Below are positions 1-8,587 of a DNA stretch of 53,156 nt, piece by piece. The notes beneath the pieces are model-generated. The model did not search any database, had not been told where the DNA came from, and was given only the letters and a program-made list of their open reading frames with translations. Origin of the DNA: an uncultured Erysipelotrichaceae bacterium (GTDB lineage Bacteria; Bacillota_I; Bacilli_A; Erysipelotrichales; Erysipelotrichaceae); assembly GCA_900315225.1 (NCBI GenBank), contig OMYM01000440.1:1-53156 (forward strand), in the 5' to 3' direction. Both the position numbers and the translations under genes were made by a program. Position 1 is the stretch's first letter; every line of letters begins with the position of its first letter.

Positions 1-634
1 ATCCAGCGACACAAAGGTAGCGACTGTTTCCAATGGAAAGGTCACTGCCGTCAAGGCAGGCACCGCCACGATCACTGCCAAGACCAGTAACAACAAGACC
101 GCTACTTGCACAGTGACCGTCACAAAGAAGACTGTCGAAGCAACAGGCATCTCACTGGACAAGACTTCTCTTTCACTTGATGAAGGAGAAAGCGAAACGC
201 TCACAGCTACAGTCTCACCTTCCGATGCGACTGACAAGACAGTCACATGGACATCCAGCGACAAAAAGGTAGCGACTGTTTCCAATGGAAAAGTCACTGC
301 CGTCAAGGCGGGCACCGCCACAATCACCGCCAAGACAAGTAATGGAAAGACCGCCACTTGCACAGTGACAGTCTCAAAGAAGATTGTCGAAGCAACAGGC
401 ATCTCACTGAACAAGACTTCTCTTTCACTTCACGAAGGTGCTAGCGAAACGCTTACCGTTACAATCACACCTGCCGATACGACAGACAAGACGGTCACAT
501 GGACTTCCAGTGACACAAATGTTGCGACTGTTTCCAATGGAAAGATCACTGCTGTCAAAGTTGGAAAAGCCACAATCACTGCGACAACCAGCAATGGCAA
601 AACAGCAACCTGCACAGTGACAGTCAAATCAGAC
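1..634 (+). repeat. Tandem 252-bp repeat encoding Big2 domains
   Basis: Matching blocks recur exactly 252 bp apart: positions 41, 293 and 545 for the V-T-A-V-K block, and 131 and 383 for the V-E-A-T-G-I block. This gives an 84-residue unit. The first two copies are nearly identical at DNA level and the last has drifted. Such arrays can change copy number by recombination, and the true array probably extends left of the window. Confidence 0.85.
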
Positions 635-1177
635 GATCCTGCTGCCTGCATGATATTCGGTTTCTGCTCATATGATGGTAAAAAATATTGGTTTGAAAAC
701 GGAATCCGCCAAGGTGTCTATGGTGATCCAAAGAACATCAGGGATCTAAACCATGGCCAAATAGAAAGAGGACGTGAAATCTATGACCCAAAGAGCGATG
801 GGTGGTATTGGTTAGATGCTATCTATGATGGCGCTGCAGCCTATGGCAAGGAAGTATGGATGCCATACATCTACCAAGACGAAGCCAAATGGAACGATGC
901 CACAATACGTGATAATGCCAACAAAGCGGATGATGGCATGGAAGAATATGTTTACAAGTGCATGAAGAACAGAAGTGGCAAATGGGTCAGATATGACAAA
1001 AATGGAAAGATGTTGAAAGGGTGGGTACAGATCACAGGTGAACTTGCTGAACTCTACCCAGAACAGAAAGGCAATATCTACTACTATGACCATTACACAG
1101 GTCTCATGGCAAAGGGATGGGTTAAAATCAAAGGAAAACTTTATCACTTCGATGAAACTACCGGTGTGAAGCTATAA
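2..1177 (+). CDS. Partial surface protein: Big2 Ig-like repeats plus C-terminal wall-binding module
   Basis: The reading frame is open from the window edge, so this is the C-terminal part of a longer secreted protein whose signal peptide lies outside. A GTG at 113 is internal and not a start. Two full and one partial bacterial Ig-like (Big2) domains come first, each ending in a T-V-T-V strand after an A-G-T-A-T-I-T-A core. A C-terminal module of about 170 residues follows, with YWFENGIRQG, RGREIYDP, WYWLDA, KEVWMPY and then KGW/YYYD/TG repeats of the glucan/choline-binding type. The same module occurs in the proteins at 8588 and 20296. Big2 domains are usually stalks or adhesion modules and the C-terminal repeats probably hold the protein on wall polymers. 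The cargo is unknown because the N-terminus is missing. Confidence 0.85.
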   Translation, partial: SSDTKVATVSNGKVTAVKAGTATITAKTSNNKTATCTVTVTKKTVEATGISLDKTSLSLDEGESETLTATVSPSDATDKTVTWTSSDKKVATVSNGKVTAVKAGTATITAKTSNGKTATCTVTVSKKIVEATGISLNKTSLSLHEGASETLTVTITPADTTDKTVTWTSSDTNVATVSNGKITAVKVGKATITATTSNGKTATCTVTVKSDDPAACMIFGFCSYDGKKYWFENGIRQGVYGDPKNIRDLNHGQIERGREIYDPKSDGWYWLDAIYDGAAAYGKEVWMPYIYQDEAKWNDATIRDNANKADDGMEEYVYKCMKNRSGKWVRYDKNGKMLKGWVQITGELAELYPEQKGNIYYYDHYTGLMAKGWVKIKGKLYHFDETTGVKL

Positions 1178-1210
1178 CACAGCATTCTCTACAGTAGCGA
1201 GCTATGCCAG

Positions 1211-1245
1211 AAGGCGCAATGCTCATTAGCATTGCGCCTTTTTGC
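1211..1245 (+). terminator. Intrinsic terminator of the Big2 protein gene
   Basis: A GC-rich stem (AGGCGCAATGCT pairing with AGCATTGCGCCT) is followed by five T residues, 34 bp after the stop codon. Confidence 0.85.
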
Positions 1246-1382
1246 TATTATTCTATTGTTTGCATCCATTGCCAATTTCAAAAATACCAAACAGAACTAG
1301 CAATGCAGTGATCATCACTGCCGTTTGGGTCCATACAACCAAATCGCTTCAACGAAACCATCGGCGCAAGAGAATAATCATG

Positions 1383-1403
1383 TGAAAAGAGCCTGCCTCT
1401 TTC
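1383..1403 (-). terminator. Probable terminator of the MFS operon
   Basis: On the minus strand AAAGAG and CTCTTTT flank a short loop just past the stop codon at 1409. The stem is short and the T tract modest. Confidence 0.5.
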
Positions 1404-1408
1404 CTTTG

Positions 1409-1864
1409 TCAGTGAATCATATGGACAATCCATCCGATGATACATGCCAACATGGGAAAGCCAACAATGGTTCCCAACCATTTCCCAGCCAATGCCTTGG
1501 CTGGGATGTAGGGACGTAAGTCTTCTGTCCCAGGTATTATCCATGCCTTGGTATGTCCCACCCAATACCAGTCAATGAATACTCTATCAAACAATCCCAT
1601 GATCAAATAGATCTCTATCATTTGCTTGATTGCTTCCATTGTTCCCGTAACATGGTTTACACCATACACAAACCATGGCACCACAAGCAGCACAAGGATA
1701 AACAATGCAATGGATGTTGCTAGCGTGGTCTTTTTGATCTTCTCTTTGGTTGTCAATCCCAATGCAACAACTCTATCCTTGACATCTTGTTCATAGAACA
1801 CAACCATATCAACTGGATCATTCGCAATTCCTACCACACATATCAACAGCAGCCAAAACGACAT
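1409..1864 (-). CDS. Small multi-pass membrane protein of unknown function
   Basis: About 151 residues with three or four hydrophobic segments: near the N-terminus (SFWLLLICVVGIA), mid-protein (ALFILVLLVVPWFVYG), and toward the end (TIVGFPMLACIIGWIV). An ATG at 1891 is possible, but the one at 1864 has GGAAGG seven bases upstream and is preferred. The gene lies directly downstream of the MFS transporter gene with almost no gap, so the two are very likely co-transcribed. I recognise no catalytic motif. It may be an accessory subunit of the transporter, which is inference from position only. Confidence 0.7.
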   Translation of the reverse strand: MSFWLLLICVVGIANDPVDMVVFYEQDVKDRVVALGLTTKEKIKKTTLATSIALFILVLLVVPWFVYGVNHVTGTMEAIKQMIEIYLIMGLFDRVFIDWYWVGHTKAWIIPGTEDLRPYIPAKALAGKWLGTIVGFPMLACIIGWIVHMIH

Positions 1865-1895
1865 GACCAATCCTTCCAATAGTACCAACATATTC

Positions 1896-3122
1896 CTATG
1901 CTTCCTGCTTGTCTACGATGCCATAGGCCATAAGGGTCGAAAGAATGACCATTGCCTGCATGGCGATTATCAAGATCCAGATCGGGGTATAGGATCCCGT
2001 GAAGTCAAATACATAGCCAATGACTGCACTGGCTGCCGCAAGGGCATAGGATCCGATGAAAGAAAGAATCGGATACGCCTTGCTGTAGTTTGCTTCACCA
2101 AATAGATCGCTTGTAATAATAGAAACACCTACCGATGAGTTGGCGGCGGTAAAGTTGAACGCAAACGCTGATATCAAGACCACCAGGGAATTGCCATGCC
2201 ACATCAAAGGGAACAGCGCAACAATAGAAATTAGCGCAAAGAGTACAATTGCAATTTTAGCATTGAACTTATCGATGATCATGCCGTACAGGATCTTCGA
2301 AACAATGTTTCCCGCCAATGTCATGGACAAGATCACGCCTGATATTTCCAAGAAGCCTACCGATTCCGCATAGGCAGGCATGTAGTTTGGCACGGCTGCC
2401 GCAAAGCACACCAGCACCATGAACAAAGCTGCCAAATAGAACTTTGGGGAATTATAGTAGAAGTCTTTGTCGTCCTTGCGGACAAGGCGAATGTTTCCCT
2501 TTTCTTTCTCTTTCATGAAGTCATCGTAGCCATACGGCTTGAGTCCTTGTGCCTCGGGTTTGATCGTAATTCCGCAAAGAAACGCTGGTAACATTGACAC
2601 AACAATCACTCCACCGACAAACATCATTCCCGCGCGCCAACCTGCCGAATTGATGACTCCCGTAATAATCGGCGATAGAAATACACCTGGTATGCCTGAA
2701 AACGCCAGCGCAATGCTCGTAATCAATCCATGTTGCTTGTAGTACCAGTTGTTCAAGACCGTTGTTACCAAGACAAAGTTTGTCAATCCTGAGCCAAAAC
2801 CTCTTAGCACGCTACAGGCATACAAGACAAACACATTATTGGCCATCGCCATCAAGAACGTTCCCCCGCCCATCAGGATCAAACCAGCTAAAATAATCTT
2901 GCGTAGCGTATTCTCGTTCAAAAACCTCGGCATTAGCAGCGATGTAAAAGAAGACGCAACCATCAGAATTGTCACAATCAACGACACATCACCAATTCCT
3001 ACGCCTAGGCTTTCCGCAATTGGACGATAGAACAAGCCAGCCGTGTTCATGCATATGCCAAGCGATGCAGTCGCCATGCCGCACAACGCAACCAGCACCC
3101 ACAAATACTTTCCTCTCATCAT
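1896..3122 (-). CDS. MFS transporter, OFA/monocarboxylate-like
   Basis: A 408-residue protein with about twelve hydrophobic segments and a central charged loop (KPEAQGLKPYG...EKEKGN), typical of the oxalate:formate antiporter / monocarboxylate branch of the major facilitator superfamily. The repeated half-transporter layout is visible: LGVGIGDVSL in the first half and ESVGFLEISG in the second. The substrate is probably a small organic acid anion, but the sequence does not show which. The start has GGGAGGA directly upstream. It shares a short divergent region with the flavodiiron gene at 3264 and heads a two-gene operon with the membrane protein at 1864. Confidence 0.85.
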   Translation of the reverse strand: MMRGKYLWVLVALCGMATASLGICMNTAGLFYRPIAESLGVGIGDVSLIVTILMVASSFTSLLMPRFLNENTLRKIILAGLILMGGGTFLMAMANNVFVLYACSVLRGFGSGLTNFVLVTTVLNNWYYKQHGLITSIALAFSGIPGVFLSPIITGVINSAGWRAGMMFVGGVIVVSMLPAFLCGITIKPEAQGLKPYGYDDFMKEKEKGNIRLVRKDDKDFYYNSPKFYLAALFMVLVCFAAAVPNYMPAYAESVGFLEISGVILSMTLAGNIVSKILYGMIIDKFNAKIAIVLFALISIVALFPLMWHGNSLVVLISAFAFNFTAANSSVGVSIITSDLFGEANYSKAYPILSFIGSYALAAASAVIGYVFDFTGSYTPIWILIIAMQAMVILSTLMAYGIVDKQEA

Positions 3123-3168
3123 ACTTCCTCCCAGAAATCCTCTTTATTGTATTATATCAATCTCGATG

Positions 3169-3197
3169 TTTCCAGTTTTGCCAAACTAGGCTATAAT
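3169..3197 (+). promoter_or_regulatory. Sigma-A-type promoter of the flavodiiron gene
   Basis: TTTCCA at 3169-3174, a 17-bp spacer and a consensus TATAAT at 3192-3197. The ribosome site TGGAGG precedes the ATG at 3264. Confidence 0.6.
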
Positions 3198-3263
3198 GAT
3201 ATTACGTTAGTCTGCGATTCTTAAAGCGCAGGCATCGTGTAATTCATATGGAGGTTAAACATT

Positions 3264-5282
3264 ATGCACTGCACGAAACAAATATTGGAAGACCTGATGT
3301 GGGTTGGTGCGGATGACCGCCGTCTCAGCTGCTTCGAAGGCGTCTATGGCGTTCCGAACGGAGTCTCCTACAATTCTTATCTGCTTCTCGATGATAAGAC
3401 TGTCTTGTTCGACACCTGCGACAAAGCTGTCGCCCACACATTCCTCGAAAATGTCGCGTATGGGCTTGGCGATAGAAAGCTTGACTATCTGGTTGTCCAT
3501 CACATGGAGCCAGATCATGCCGCTACCATTGAAGATCTTCTCTTCCGCCATCCTGACGTGACAATCGTATGCAACGCCAAGATCAAGACAATGCTGGCGC
3601 AATACTTCGAATACCCGATGGACAACATGATTAAGGTTGTCAAGGAAGGCGATGTCCTGAATACTGGCAAGCATGAGTTGACATTTGTCAATGCCCCGAT
3701 GGTCCATTGGCCAGAAGTCATGATGAGCTACGATAAGACCGACAAGATCCTCTTCACTGCTGATGCCTTTGGCACATTTGGCGCATTGAACGGACACATC
3801 TTCGCCGATGAAGTCGACTTCATGCACGATTGGCTCGATGAAGCAAGAAGATACTACACAAACATCGTAGGCAAGTATGGTCCTCAGGTACAGATGATCC
3901 TGAAAAAGGCTGCTGCCCTCGACATTGCCTACGTATGTCCTCTCCATGGCTTTGTATGGCGTTCCCATTTTGGTGATTTCCTTGAGAAATACCAGCTCTG
4001 GAGCACATATACTCCTGAAGTAAAAGGCGTATGCCTTGCCTATGCCAGCGTCTATGGGCATACCGAGAATATGGCAAACATTCTGGCAGGAAAACTCGTA
4101 GACAGAGGCATTCCGGTGGAGATGTTCGATACATCCGTAATCCCCGCTAGCTACATCGTAGCCAGCGCATTCCGCCACAGCCACCTTGTCTTTGCGGCAA
4201 CAACGTATAACGCTGGAATCTTCGTGACCATGGAAAACCTGCTCAACGATATCGTTGCGCACAACATTAGAAACCGCAAGGTTGCCCTTCTCGAAAATGG
4301 CTCATGGGCACCAACCTCTGGCAAGTTGATGAAGGAACTCCTTGCCAAGATCCCTGGCACCGAGTTTATCGGTGAAACGATTTCGATCAAGTCCGCACTC
4401 AAAGCCGACAAGCTTGCAGAGCTTGACGCAATGGCAGACGCAATCGCCAATGACATCAAGCCACAGGCGGCAAAGCCTGCTGCTTCTCCTGCCAGCGAGC
4501 CAGCTGTCGTCACCAAGGCAGAAGTCAGCGTTGATCCAACAGCATTCTTCAAGTTCAGCTATGGCCTTGAGATCCTCACATCATCTTTGGATGGCAAGGA
4601 TTACGGATGCATCATCAACTCGGCAGCCCAAATATGCGAAGGAGACCTCAAGAAAGTCGCTGTTTCCGTCATTAACAAGAACCATACAGCCGATATCATC
4701 AAGAAGACTGGTAAGTTCAATGTATCCGTCCTGACTGAAGATGCACCATTCTCGCTCTTCCAGCATTTTGGTTTCCAATCTGGCAGAGACGTGGACAAGT
4801 TCGCCAATGTCGACTACAACGACCGTCTTGCGAATGGCATTCGCTACATCCCGACATACACCAACTCTGTCTTTGGTTGTGAAGTCATTCAGTCCATTGA
4901 CCTTGGCGTATCCACCCTGTTCATTGCCAATGTCACCGAGACAAAGGTATTAAGCAATGCACCAAGTGCAACATACGCCTACTATCATGCTCATATCAAG
5001 CCAAAGAAAGCTCCTGTCCAGGAACAAAAAGAAGGCTATAGATGCACCATCTGCGGCTACTTCTACGAGGGTGAAATGCCAGATGACTATGTCTGCCCTC
5101 TCTGCAAGCATGGCAAGGACGTATTTGAATATGTCCCAGGTGTCAAAGTCGAAAAGAAGAAAGGCTTCATCTGCAAGATTTGCGGCTATTTCGAGCCATT
5201 TGAAGGCGATGAGCTTCCTGCTGACTACCAGTGCCCCATCTGCAAGCATTCCAGAGACGACATGGAGCCAGCCGAACAATAA
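3264..5282 (+). CDS. Flavodiiron protein with flavin-reductase domain and two rubredoxin domains
   Basis: A 672-residue cytoplasmic protein for reductive removal of oxygen and/or nitric oxide. Residues 1-250 form the metallo-beta-lactamase-like diiron core with all ligands present: H80, E82, D84 and H85 in HMEPDH, H148, D167 and H228. Residues 253-400 are flavodoxin-like (YASVYGHTE near 260 binds FMN). Residues about 415-580 match a flavin-reductase-like FMN-binding domain. Two rubredoxin units follow at about 593-625 and 635-668, each with CxxCG and CPxCK knuckles. Most family members have at most one rubredoxin. Here the whole electron relay to the diiron site is on one chain. The gene is monocistronic, with its own promoter and terminator. 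Substrate preference between oxygen and NO cannot be read from the sequence. Confidence 0.93.
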   Translation: MHCTKQILEDLMWVGADDRRLSCFEGVYGVPNGVSYNSYLLLDDKTVLFDTCDKAVAHTFLENVAYGLGDRKLDYLVVHHMEPDHAATIEDLLFRHPDVTIVCNAKIKTMLAQYFEYPMDNMIKVVKEGDVLNTGKHELTFVNAPMVHWPEVMMSYDKTDKILFTADAFGTFGALNGHIFADEVDFMHDWLDEARRYYTNIVGKYGPQVQMILKKAAALDIAYVCPLHGFVWRSHFGDFLEKYQLWSTYTPEVKGVCLAYASVYGHTENMANILAGKLVDRGIPVEMFDTSVIPASYIVASAFRHSHLVFAATTYNAGIFVTMENLLNDIVAHNIRNRKVALLENGSWAPTSGKLMKELLAKIPGTEFIGETISIKSALKADKLAELDAMADAIANDIKPQAAKPAASPASEPAVVTKAEVSVDPTAFFKFSYGLEILTSSLDGKDYGCIINSAAQICEGDLKKVAVSVINKNHTADIIKKTGKFNVSVLTEDAPFSLFQHFGFQSGRDVDKFANVDYNDRLANGIRYIPTYTNSVFGCEVIQSIDLGVSTLFIANVTETKVLSNAPSATYAYYHAHIKPKKAPVQEQKEGYRCTICGYFYEGEMPDDYVCPLCKHGKDVFEYVPGVKVEKKKGFICKICGYFEPFEGDELPADYQCPICKHSRDDMEPAEQ

Positions 5283-5290
5283 TCCTTCCA

Positions 5291-5318
5291 AAAGATGCAT
5301 CACAGATGCATCTTTTTT
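5291..5318 (+). terminator. Intrinsic terminator of the flavodiiron gene
   Basis: AAAGATGCATC and GATGCATCTTTTTT form a stem-loop with a T run just after the stop codon. Confidence 0.8.
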
Positions 5319-5438
5319 ACTTACCGCATGTGCATGCTTATTTTTATCTATCCTTCTTTTAGGATGAATTACATCCGATTTCTAACAGATATATGCTTTT
5401 ATTATGTGTATAAGCATAGTTTCTATTGTTATGCATCA

Positions 5439-5467
5439 TTTACGTTTTTAGATCATACGATTACTAT
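5439..5467 (+). promoter_or_regulatory. Promoter of the XRE regulator at 5516
   Basis: TTTACG at 5439-5444, 17-bp spacer, TACTAT at 5462-5467. The 198-bp gap upstream of the gene is AT-rich and shows no other feature. Confidence 0.45.
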
Positions 5468-5481
5468 GTTGATTATTAAGT

Positions 5482-5495
5482 TGTACATTTGTACA
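5482..5495 (+). promoter_or_regulatory. Palindromic operator candidate, probable autoregulation
   Basis: A perfect dyad TGTAC-ATTT-GTACA lies between the promoter and the ribosome site of the XRE gene at 5516, where a bound repressor would block early transcription. Confidence 0.5.
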
Positions 5496-5515
5496 GCCAA
5501 GGAAAGGAAGTAAAC

Positions 5516-5890
5516 ATGACTATTGATTATCAAAAACTTGGCAAGAGAATCAAAGAGGAGCGCCAGAAGAAAGGCATGACGCAAGATCAACTCAGCCAAC
5601 TCGTCAACTGCAACTCTTCACACATATCCAACATTGAACTAGCTCGTACCGTACCATCGCTAGATCTTCTTTACTCCATTGCGGATGTCTTGGATGTAGG
5701 CATTGATGCCCTGTTCATGGATCAATTCAAGAATCCTCTCAGCGCACAAAGCATCGCCCTTGCCAAGGCATTCACACGTTTCTCCGAAAGCAAACGAAAC
5801 CTCGTTCTCCTCTTCATTGAGTTTCTCTCCAACTACGAAAATAGTGGCATAAACATCGAAGATGCGTTTACGCCAAAGTCAAAACGTTAA
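5516..5890 (+). CDS. XRE-family transcriptional regulator
   Basis: 124 residues. An N-terminal helix-turn-helix of the Cro/C1 type spans residues about 8-63 (GKRIKEERQKKGMTQDQLSQ, then SSHISNIELART). The short C-terminal part has no recognised ligand domain. The ATG at 5516 has GGAAAGGAAG upstream and is preferred over the earlier one at 5489. A perfect palindrome between promoter and start suggests autoregulation. No cognate target operon is evident. The neighbours are convergent pckA and the upstream flavodiiron gene. Confidence 0.85.
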   Translation: MTIDYQKLGKRIKEERQKKGMTQDQLSQLVNCNSSHISNIELARTVPSLDLLYSIADVLDVGIDALFMDQFKNPLSAQSIALAKAFTRFSESKRNLVLLFIEFLSNYENSGINIEDAFTPKSKR

Positions 5891-5922
5891 AAAGCCTCAA
5901 AGATCTCTTGACTTTTTCCATG

Positions 5923-5957
5923 AAAGAAAGGCTCCCTTTCGGAAGCCTTTCTTTTTT
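5923..5957. terminator. Shared terminator between the XRE gene and pckA
   Basis: AGAAAGGCT (5925-5933) pairs with AGCCTTTCT (5944-5952), followed by six T residues on the plus strand. On the minus strand the stem lies just past the pckA stop with a weaker T tract, so it probably serves both genes. Confidence 0.7.
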
Positions 5958-5963
5958 ATGTTT

Positions 5964-7577
5964 TTATTTCTTGTCGATCTGAGGACCAGCGGAAACAAGC
6001 GCCTTGCCTGCCTCGTTGTACTCATACTTGTGGAAGTTCTTGATGAACCTAGAAGCCAGATCCTCTGCCTTTTCTGTCCATACAGAAACATCCGCATATG
6101 TGTCCCTAGGATCCAGGATGCCTGTGTCAACGCCTGGCAACTCTGTCGGAACCTCGAAATTGAAGTAAGGAATCGTCTTTGTTGGAGCATTCTTGATATC
6201 ACCATTCAGGATTGCATCAATGATACCACGCGTGTCCTTGATCGTGATACGCTTGCCTGTGCCATTCCAACCTGTGTTGACCAGATACGCCTTGGCACCG
6301 CTCTGTTCCATTCTCTTGACCAATTCCTCGGCATACTTTGTTGGATGAAGCTCAAGGAATGCCTGTCCGAAGCATGCGGAGAAGGTTGGCGTAGGCTCGG
6401 TAATGCCACGCTCTGTACCCGCCAACTTGGCTGTAAAGCCAGACAGGAAGTAGTACTTTGTCTGTTCTGGTGTAAGGATAGACACTGGAGGCAATACGCC
6501 AAATGCATCCGCACTCAAGAAAATGACATTCTCTGCCGCAGGACCTGCAGAAACAGGCTGAACGATCTTCTCAATGTGGTTGATCGGATAAGAGACACGT
6601 GTATTCTCCGTGACACTCTTGTCGGCGAAATCCAACTTGCCGTTTTCATCACATGTAACATTTTCAAGCAATGCATCCTTGACAATCGCATTGTAGATAT
6701 CTGGCTCAGATTCCTTGTCAAGATTGATGACCTTGGCATAGCAACCACCCTCGTAGTTGAATACACCTTCATCATCCCAGCCATGCTCGTCATCACCAAT
6801 CAGAAGTCTCTTTGGATCTGTGGACAACGTTGTCTTGCCTGTTCCGGAAAGACCAAAGAAGATTGCTGTGTTCTTTCCTTCCATATCTGTGTTAGCAGAG
6901 CAATGCATGGACGCAATACCCTTCAGTGGCAGATAATAGTTCATCATGGAGAACATGCCCTTCTTCATCTCACCACCATACCAAGTGTTCAGAATCACCT
7001 GCTCACGGCTTGTGATGTTGAAAGCTACGCAAGTCTCAGAGTTAAGCCCAAGTTCCTTGAAGTTTTCGACCTTAGCCTTGGAAGCTGTGTAAACTGTAAA
7101 GTCCGGCGTAAATGTTTCCAATTCTTCCGCCGTTGGACGGATGAACATATTCTTGACAAAGTGAGCCTGCCATGCGACCTCCATAATGAAGCGGACAGCC
7201 ATTCTCGTATCCTTGTTCGCGCCACAGAAAGCATCTACGACAAACAAACGCTTGTTGCACAATTCCTTGACAGCCAAATCCTTGACAGTCGCCCAGACCT
7301 CTGGCGTCATCGGGTGGTTGTCGTTAGGATACTCCGGTGTATTCCACCAGACAGTTCCCTTTGAGTTCTCATCTACGACAATATACTTGTCCTTAGGAGA
7401 GCGTCCTGTATAAATGCCAGTCATGACATTGACAGCGCCAAGCTCCGACAACTGCCCCTTCTCATATCCTTCCAATTCAGGATTCAATTCTTCCTCATAA
7501 AGGAATTCATATGAAGGGTTGTACACGATCTCGGTCGTTCCCGTAATACCGTATTTTTCCAAATCAATCTTTGCCAT
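5964..7577 (-). CDS. pckA: Phosphoenolpyruvate carboxykinase (ATP)
   Basis: 537 residues, full length for the ATP-dependent family (EC 4.1.1.49), which interconverts oxaloacetate + ATP and phosphoenolpyruvate + CO2 + ADP in the cytoplasm. The nucleotide loop GLSGTGKTT is at 242-250, the metal/substrate segment [11 protein letters not shown] at 261-271, and a substrate-binding arginine lies in TGRSPKDK near 57-64. In anaerobic fermenters this enzyme often runs toward oxaloacetate, fixing CO2 and making ATP. That direction is inferred here. The gene is monocistronic. A good sigma-A promoter lies about 110-140 bp upstream, with a cre-like site further upstream. Confidence 0.97.
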   Translation of the reverse strand: MAKIDLEKYGITGTTEIVYNPSYEFLYEEELNPELEGYEKGQLSELGAVNVMTGIYTGRSPKDKYIVVDENSKGTVWWNTPEYPNDNHPMTPEVWATVKDLAVKELCNKRLFVVDAFCGANKDTRMAVRFIMEVAWQAHFVKNMFIRPTAEELETFTPDFTVYTASKAKVENFKELGLNSETCVAFNITSREQVILNTWYGGEMKKGMFSMMNYYLPLKGIASMHCSANTDMEGKNTAIFFGLSGTGKTTLSTDPKRLLIGDDEHGWDDEGVFNYEGGCYAKVINLDKESEPDIYNAIVKDALLENVTCDENGKLDFADKSVTENTRVSYPINHIEKIVQPVSAGPAAENVIFLSADAFGVLPPVSILTPEQTKYYFLSGFTAKLAGTERGITEPTPTFSACFGQAFLELHPTKYAEELVKRMEQSGAKAYLVNTGWNGTGKRITIKDTRGIIDAILNGDIKNAPTKTIPYFNFEVPTELPGVDTGILDPRDTYADVSVWTEKAEDLASRFIKNFHKYEYNEAGKALVSAGPQIDKK

Positions 7578-7686
7578 GGTTTTCTTACCTTTCCTTTCTC
7601 TTCCTTGCGCCCATCTAGCGACCAGGCGCTTCGACTATTTTTTGTTATTGACAGTTCTCTTTTCACCATCCTGCCTAAACAAACGT

Positions 7687-7715
7687 ATTCTACCCCTCAA
7701 AAATGGAAAATACAA
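7687..7715 (-). promoter_or_regulatory. pckA promoter
   Basis: Reading the minus strand: TTGTAT (7715-7710), 17-bp spacer, TAGAAT (7692-7687). It implies a leader of about 100 nt that contains a GCGCC/GGCGC hairpin before the ribosome site. Confidence 0.65.
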
Positions 7716-7771
7716 GCATTTAGCCTCATAATCACAGTAAAAAATAGCTTGATTCTCCCTTCTGGTTTCGG

Positions 7772-7785
7772 TTAAGCGTTTACAT
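7772..7785 (-). promoter_or_regulatory. cre-like site upstream of the pckA promoter
   Basis: The minus strand reads TGTAAACGCTTAAC, 12 of 14 matches to the CcpA cre consensus TGWAANCGNTNWCA (mismatches in the last two bases). It lies about 57 bp upstream of the -35 element. In Bacillus, cre sites in this position are associated with activation rather than repression. The rest of the region 7716-7903 shows nothing else I can name. Confidence 0.45.
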
Positions 7786-7903
7786 TTTTTCTAGGCATAC
7801 GCGCGAGCGCACATCTCCGAAAAAGAACCGCGCCACCTTGGAGTCCCCAACGAGAATGCGTTCTTTTCTGTAATGTCTATTCCAGTATCTCAGACACTCG
7901 CTC

Positions 7904-8342
7904 CTACTCACCTGTAGTGTTGTTCAGCGCCATGAGATCCTCCGCATCAGTATTCCGAATCCTTCCCATGCCTCCCTGCGCGGCTCCAATCACATATTCT
8001 GGATGTTCCACCATTGTCTCATAAAGCTTCATCGCTTCCAAATCCCATAACTATTGCGCCCATGCGATTGTACATAAGGGGATCACCCCAAATAGAAGCA
8101 AGCACTTCCAGTCTCCCATATGTCACTGGAAAGATAGGATCCACCGTCCTATACTGACTGACCTCCATGACAACGAGCTTATCCATGTCAATCACTTCAT
8201 AGGCATTTCCATATATGACAGAATCTTGTGTTTTATCATTAACAACCTGTTCTTGAATACCATCATTGGACGATGTGGTCACCATCTGTTGTGTAACACA
8301 TCCAAATATCACAATAGCCATCAATGCTGTTATAGTTTTCAT
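7904..8342 (-). pseudogene. Frameshifted lipoprotein gene
   Basis: The reading frame starts at 8342 (ATG preceded by AGGAGAAAG) with a signal peptide and a lipobox-like V-I-F-G-C. It runs through a plausible domain ending in WGDPLMYNRMGAIVMGF and stops at 8019. Another frame carries on from about 8045: LEAMKLYETMVEHPEYVIG, then AAQGGMGRIRNTDAEDL, with a stop at 7904. The continuation looks like real protein, so one base has probably been lost or gained near 8030-8060. The restored protein would have about 145 residues. Function is not recognised. A sequencing error cannot be excluded. Confidence 0.55.
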
Positions 8343-8522
8343 TTGCACTTTCTCCTATTATTATAGACGTGTTTCCAGTTCCGTAAATTTGATCGTTACA
8401 GTATATTATCTTTCTATACTGGAACGGAAAGACAATTGGTCGCCATAATGTAGCATAAATTTGTGATAAAAAGCAGTAAATCATGTGAAACTTATGTGAT
8501 TAATAAAATCTTAAAAAATCAC

Positions 8523-8552
8523 TTGCATTTCCCAATCCTCTTACGCTAAACT
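8523..8552 (+). promoter_or_regulatory. Promoter of the NlpC/P60-like gene
   Basis: TTGCAT at 8523-8528, 18-bp spacer, TAAACT at 8547-8552. An AGGAGGT ribosome site follows, before the ATG at 8588. Confidence 0.5.
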
Positions 8553-8587
8553 ATGCCTGTCACAAGTGATATTAGGAGGTAAAACCA

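Noticed and set aside
113..1177. Start of the Big2 protein at a GTG at 113
   Set aside because: The frame is open to the window edge, the repeat pattern begins before 113 and there is no ribosome site or signal peptide.
3255..4262. 335-codon frame antisense to the flavodiiron gene
   Set aside because: The plus-strand protein has all diiron ligands. The antisense frame has no start signals or family features.
5862..7364. 500-codon plus-strand frame opposite pckA
   Set aside because: pckA on the minus strand is unmistakable. This frame is its mirror and includes the pckA terminator.
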